From contig OU342634.1 of NCBI GenBank assembly GCA_910589415.1, positions 3,224,001 through 3,288,000 on the forward strand: a stretch of DNA of 64,000 nucleotides, in the 5' to 3' direction. The DNA is from Malachius bipustulatus (taxonomy: Eukaryota > Arthropoda > Insecta > Coleoptera > Melyridae). The notes under the pieces are model-generated. The model was not told the DNA's origin. It worked only from the letters and a program-made list of their open reading frames with translations, and searched no databases. The translations under genes and the position numbers were made by a program. Shown in pieces: positions 63,791-64,000 of this stretch (position 1 is its first letter; every line of letters begins with the position of its first letter).

Positions 63791-64000
63791 CGCATAAATA
63801 TAAGCCTCGTTCATCTGTGCCTTTTCAGAAATTCTTTCTTTGCAGGTGTAGCATGGTTTCAAATATCGTGTAGGTCAGTTCTCAGAATTATAGAACACAT
63901 GTATTGTGTGACTGATGGGAGACCACTGAAATTTTATGAAAATTTAGATAAAGCGAGCACCTATTTTTTCAACCTTCGTGAATGTTTTGACAACCTTATT
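63791..64000 (+). other. Open frame running off the right edge (possible exon)
   Basis: One plus-strand frame is open from 63791 to the end of the window (70 codons). An acceptor-like pyrimidine tract ending TTTCTTTGCAG lies at 63835-63845. Codons after it read VAWFQISCRSVLRIIEH, then MYCVTDGRPLKFYENL and a DNLI end. I do not recognise the protein. Without the sequence to the right it cannot be told from chance. Confidence 0.2.

Overview
The window is a piece of an arthropod, most likely insect, nuclear genome. It is AT-rich and almost entirely made of transposable elements. The evidence is spliced host exons with gt/ag introns, many non-LTR retrotransposon (LINE) families with target-site duplications (TSDs), Ty1/copia, Ty3/gypsy and BEL/Pao LTR elements, a tRNA-derived SINE and many long palindromic MITEs inserted at TA. 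The species cannot be named from the sequence alone. The only confidently recognised host gene is eIF5B (minus strand, 12067-13239), seen as three exons. No CRISPR, operon or prokaryotic feature is present.

Layout. 1-411: 3' end of a LINE. 1096-3593: TA-inserted palindromic elements, one holding a transposase remnant. 3597-5817: unrecognised. 5818-11417: a minus-strand LINE interrupted by a palindrome (copy 1 of family E) and by an R1-like LINE with a 14-bp TSD. 12067-13239: eIF5B exons. 13273-16885: a pogo/Tigger-like end fragment and decayed minus-strand LINEs, one carrying a MITE with short terminal inverted repeats (TIRs). 17029-17490: a fold-back element with a complete type I hammerhead ribozyme, Penelope-like in character. 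18120-34330: a decayed plus-strand LINE split twice. The first split is a Penelope-like fold-back element, which contains a nearly intact LINE, which in turn contains a perfect MITE. The second split is a gypsy element with matching 1819-bp LTRs and a 4-bp TSD.

34652-61805 is one copia element expanded from about 5 kb to 27 kb by nesting. An RNase H-bearing LINE sits in its 5' LTR, a solo LTR in its reverse transcriptase, a DNA-transposon remnant in its RNase H, and a whole BEL/Pao element in its 3' LTR. The BEL element holds a tandem pair of palindromes (E copy 2 plus F), a 7.2-kb LINE that contains an intact Sailor (DD82E) DNA transposon, and three further LINE insertions. Most boundaries are fixed by TSDs, and several junctions rejoin open reading frames when the insert is ignored. 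The right edge (61806-64000) has a hairpin, a SINE with a 13-bp TSD, another palindrome and an unidentified open frame that runs off the end.

The LINEs, LTR elements and the DNA transposon supply the enzymes (reverse transcriptase, endonuclease, integrase, DDE transposase). The palindromic MITEs and the SINE carry no complete protein and must have been mobilised in trans. LTR divergence (gypsy: none seen; BEL: 2 of 209; copia: about 6-7 of 217) agrees with the nesting order.
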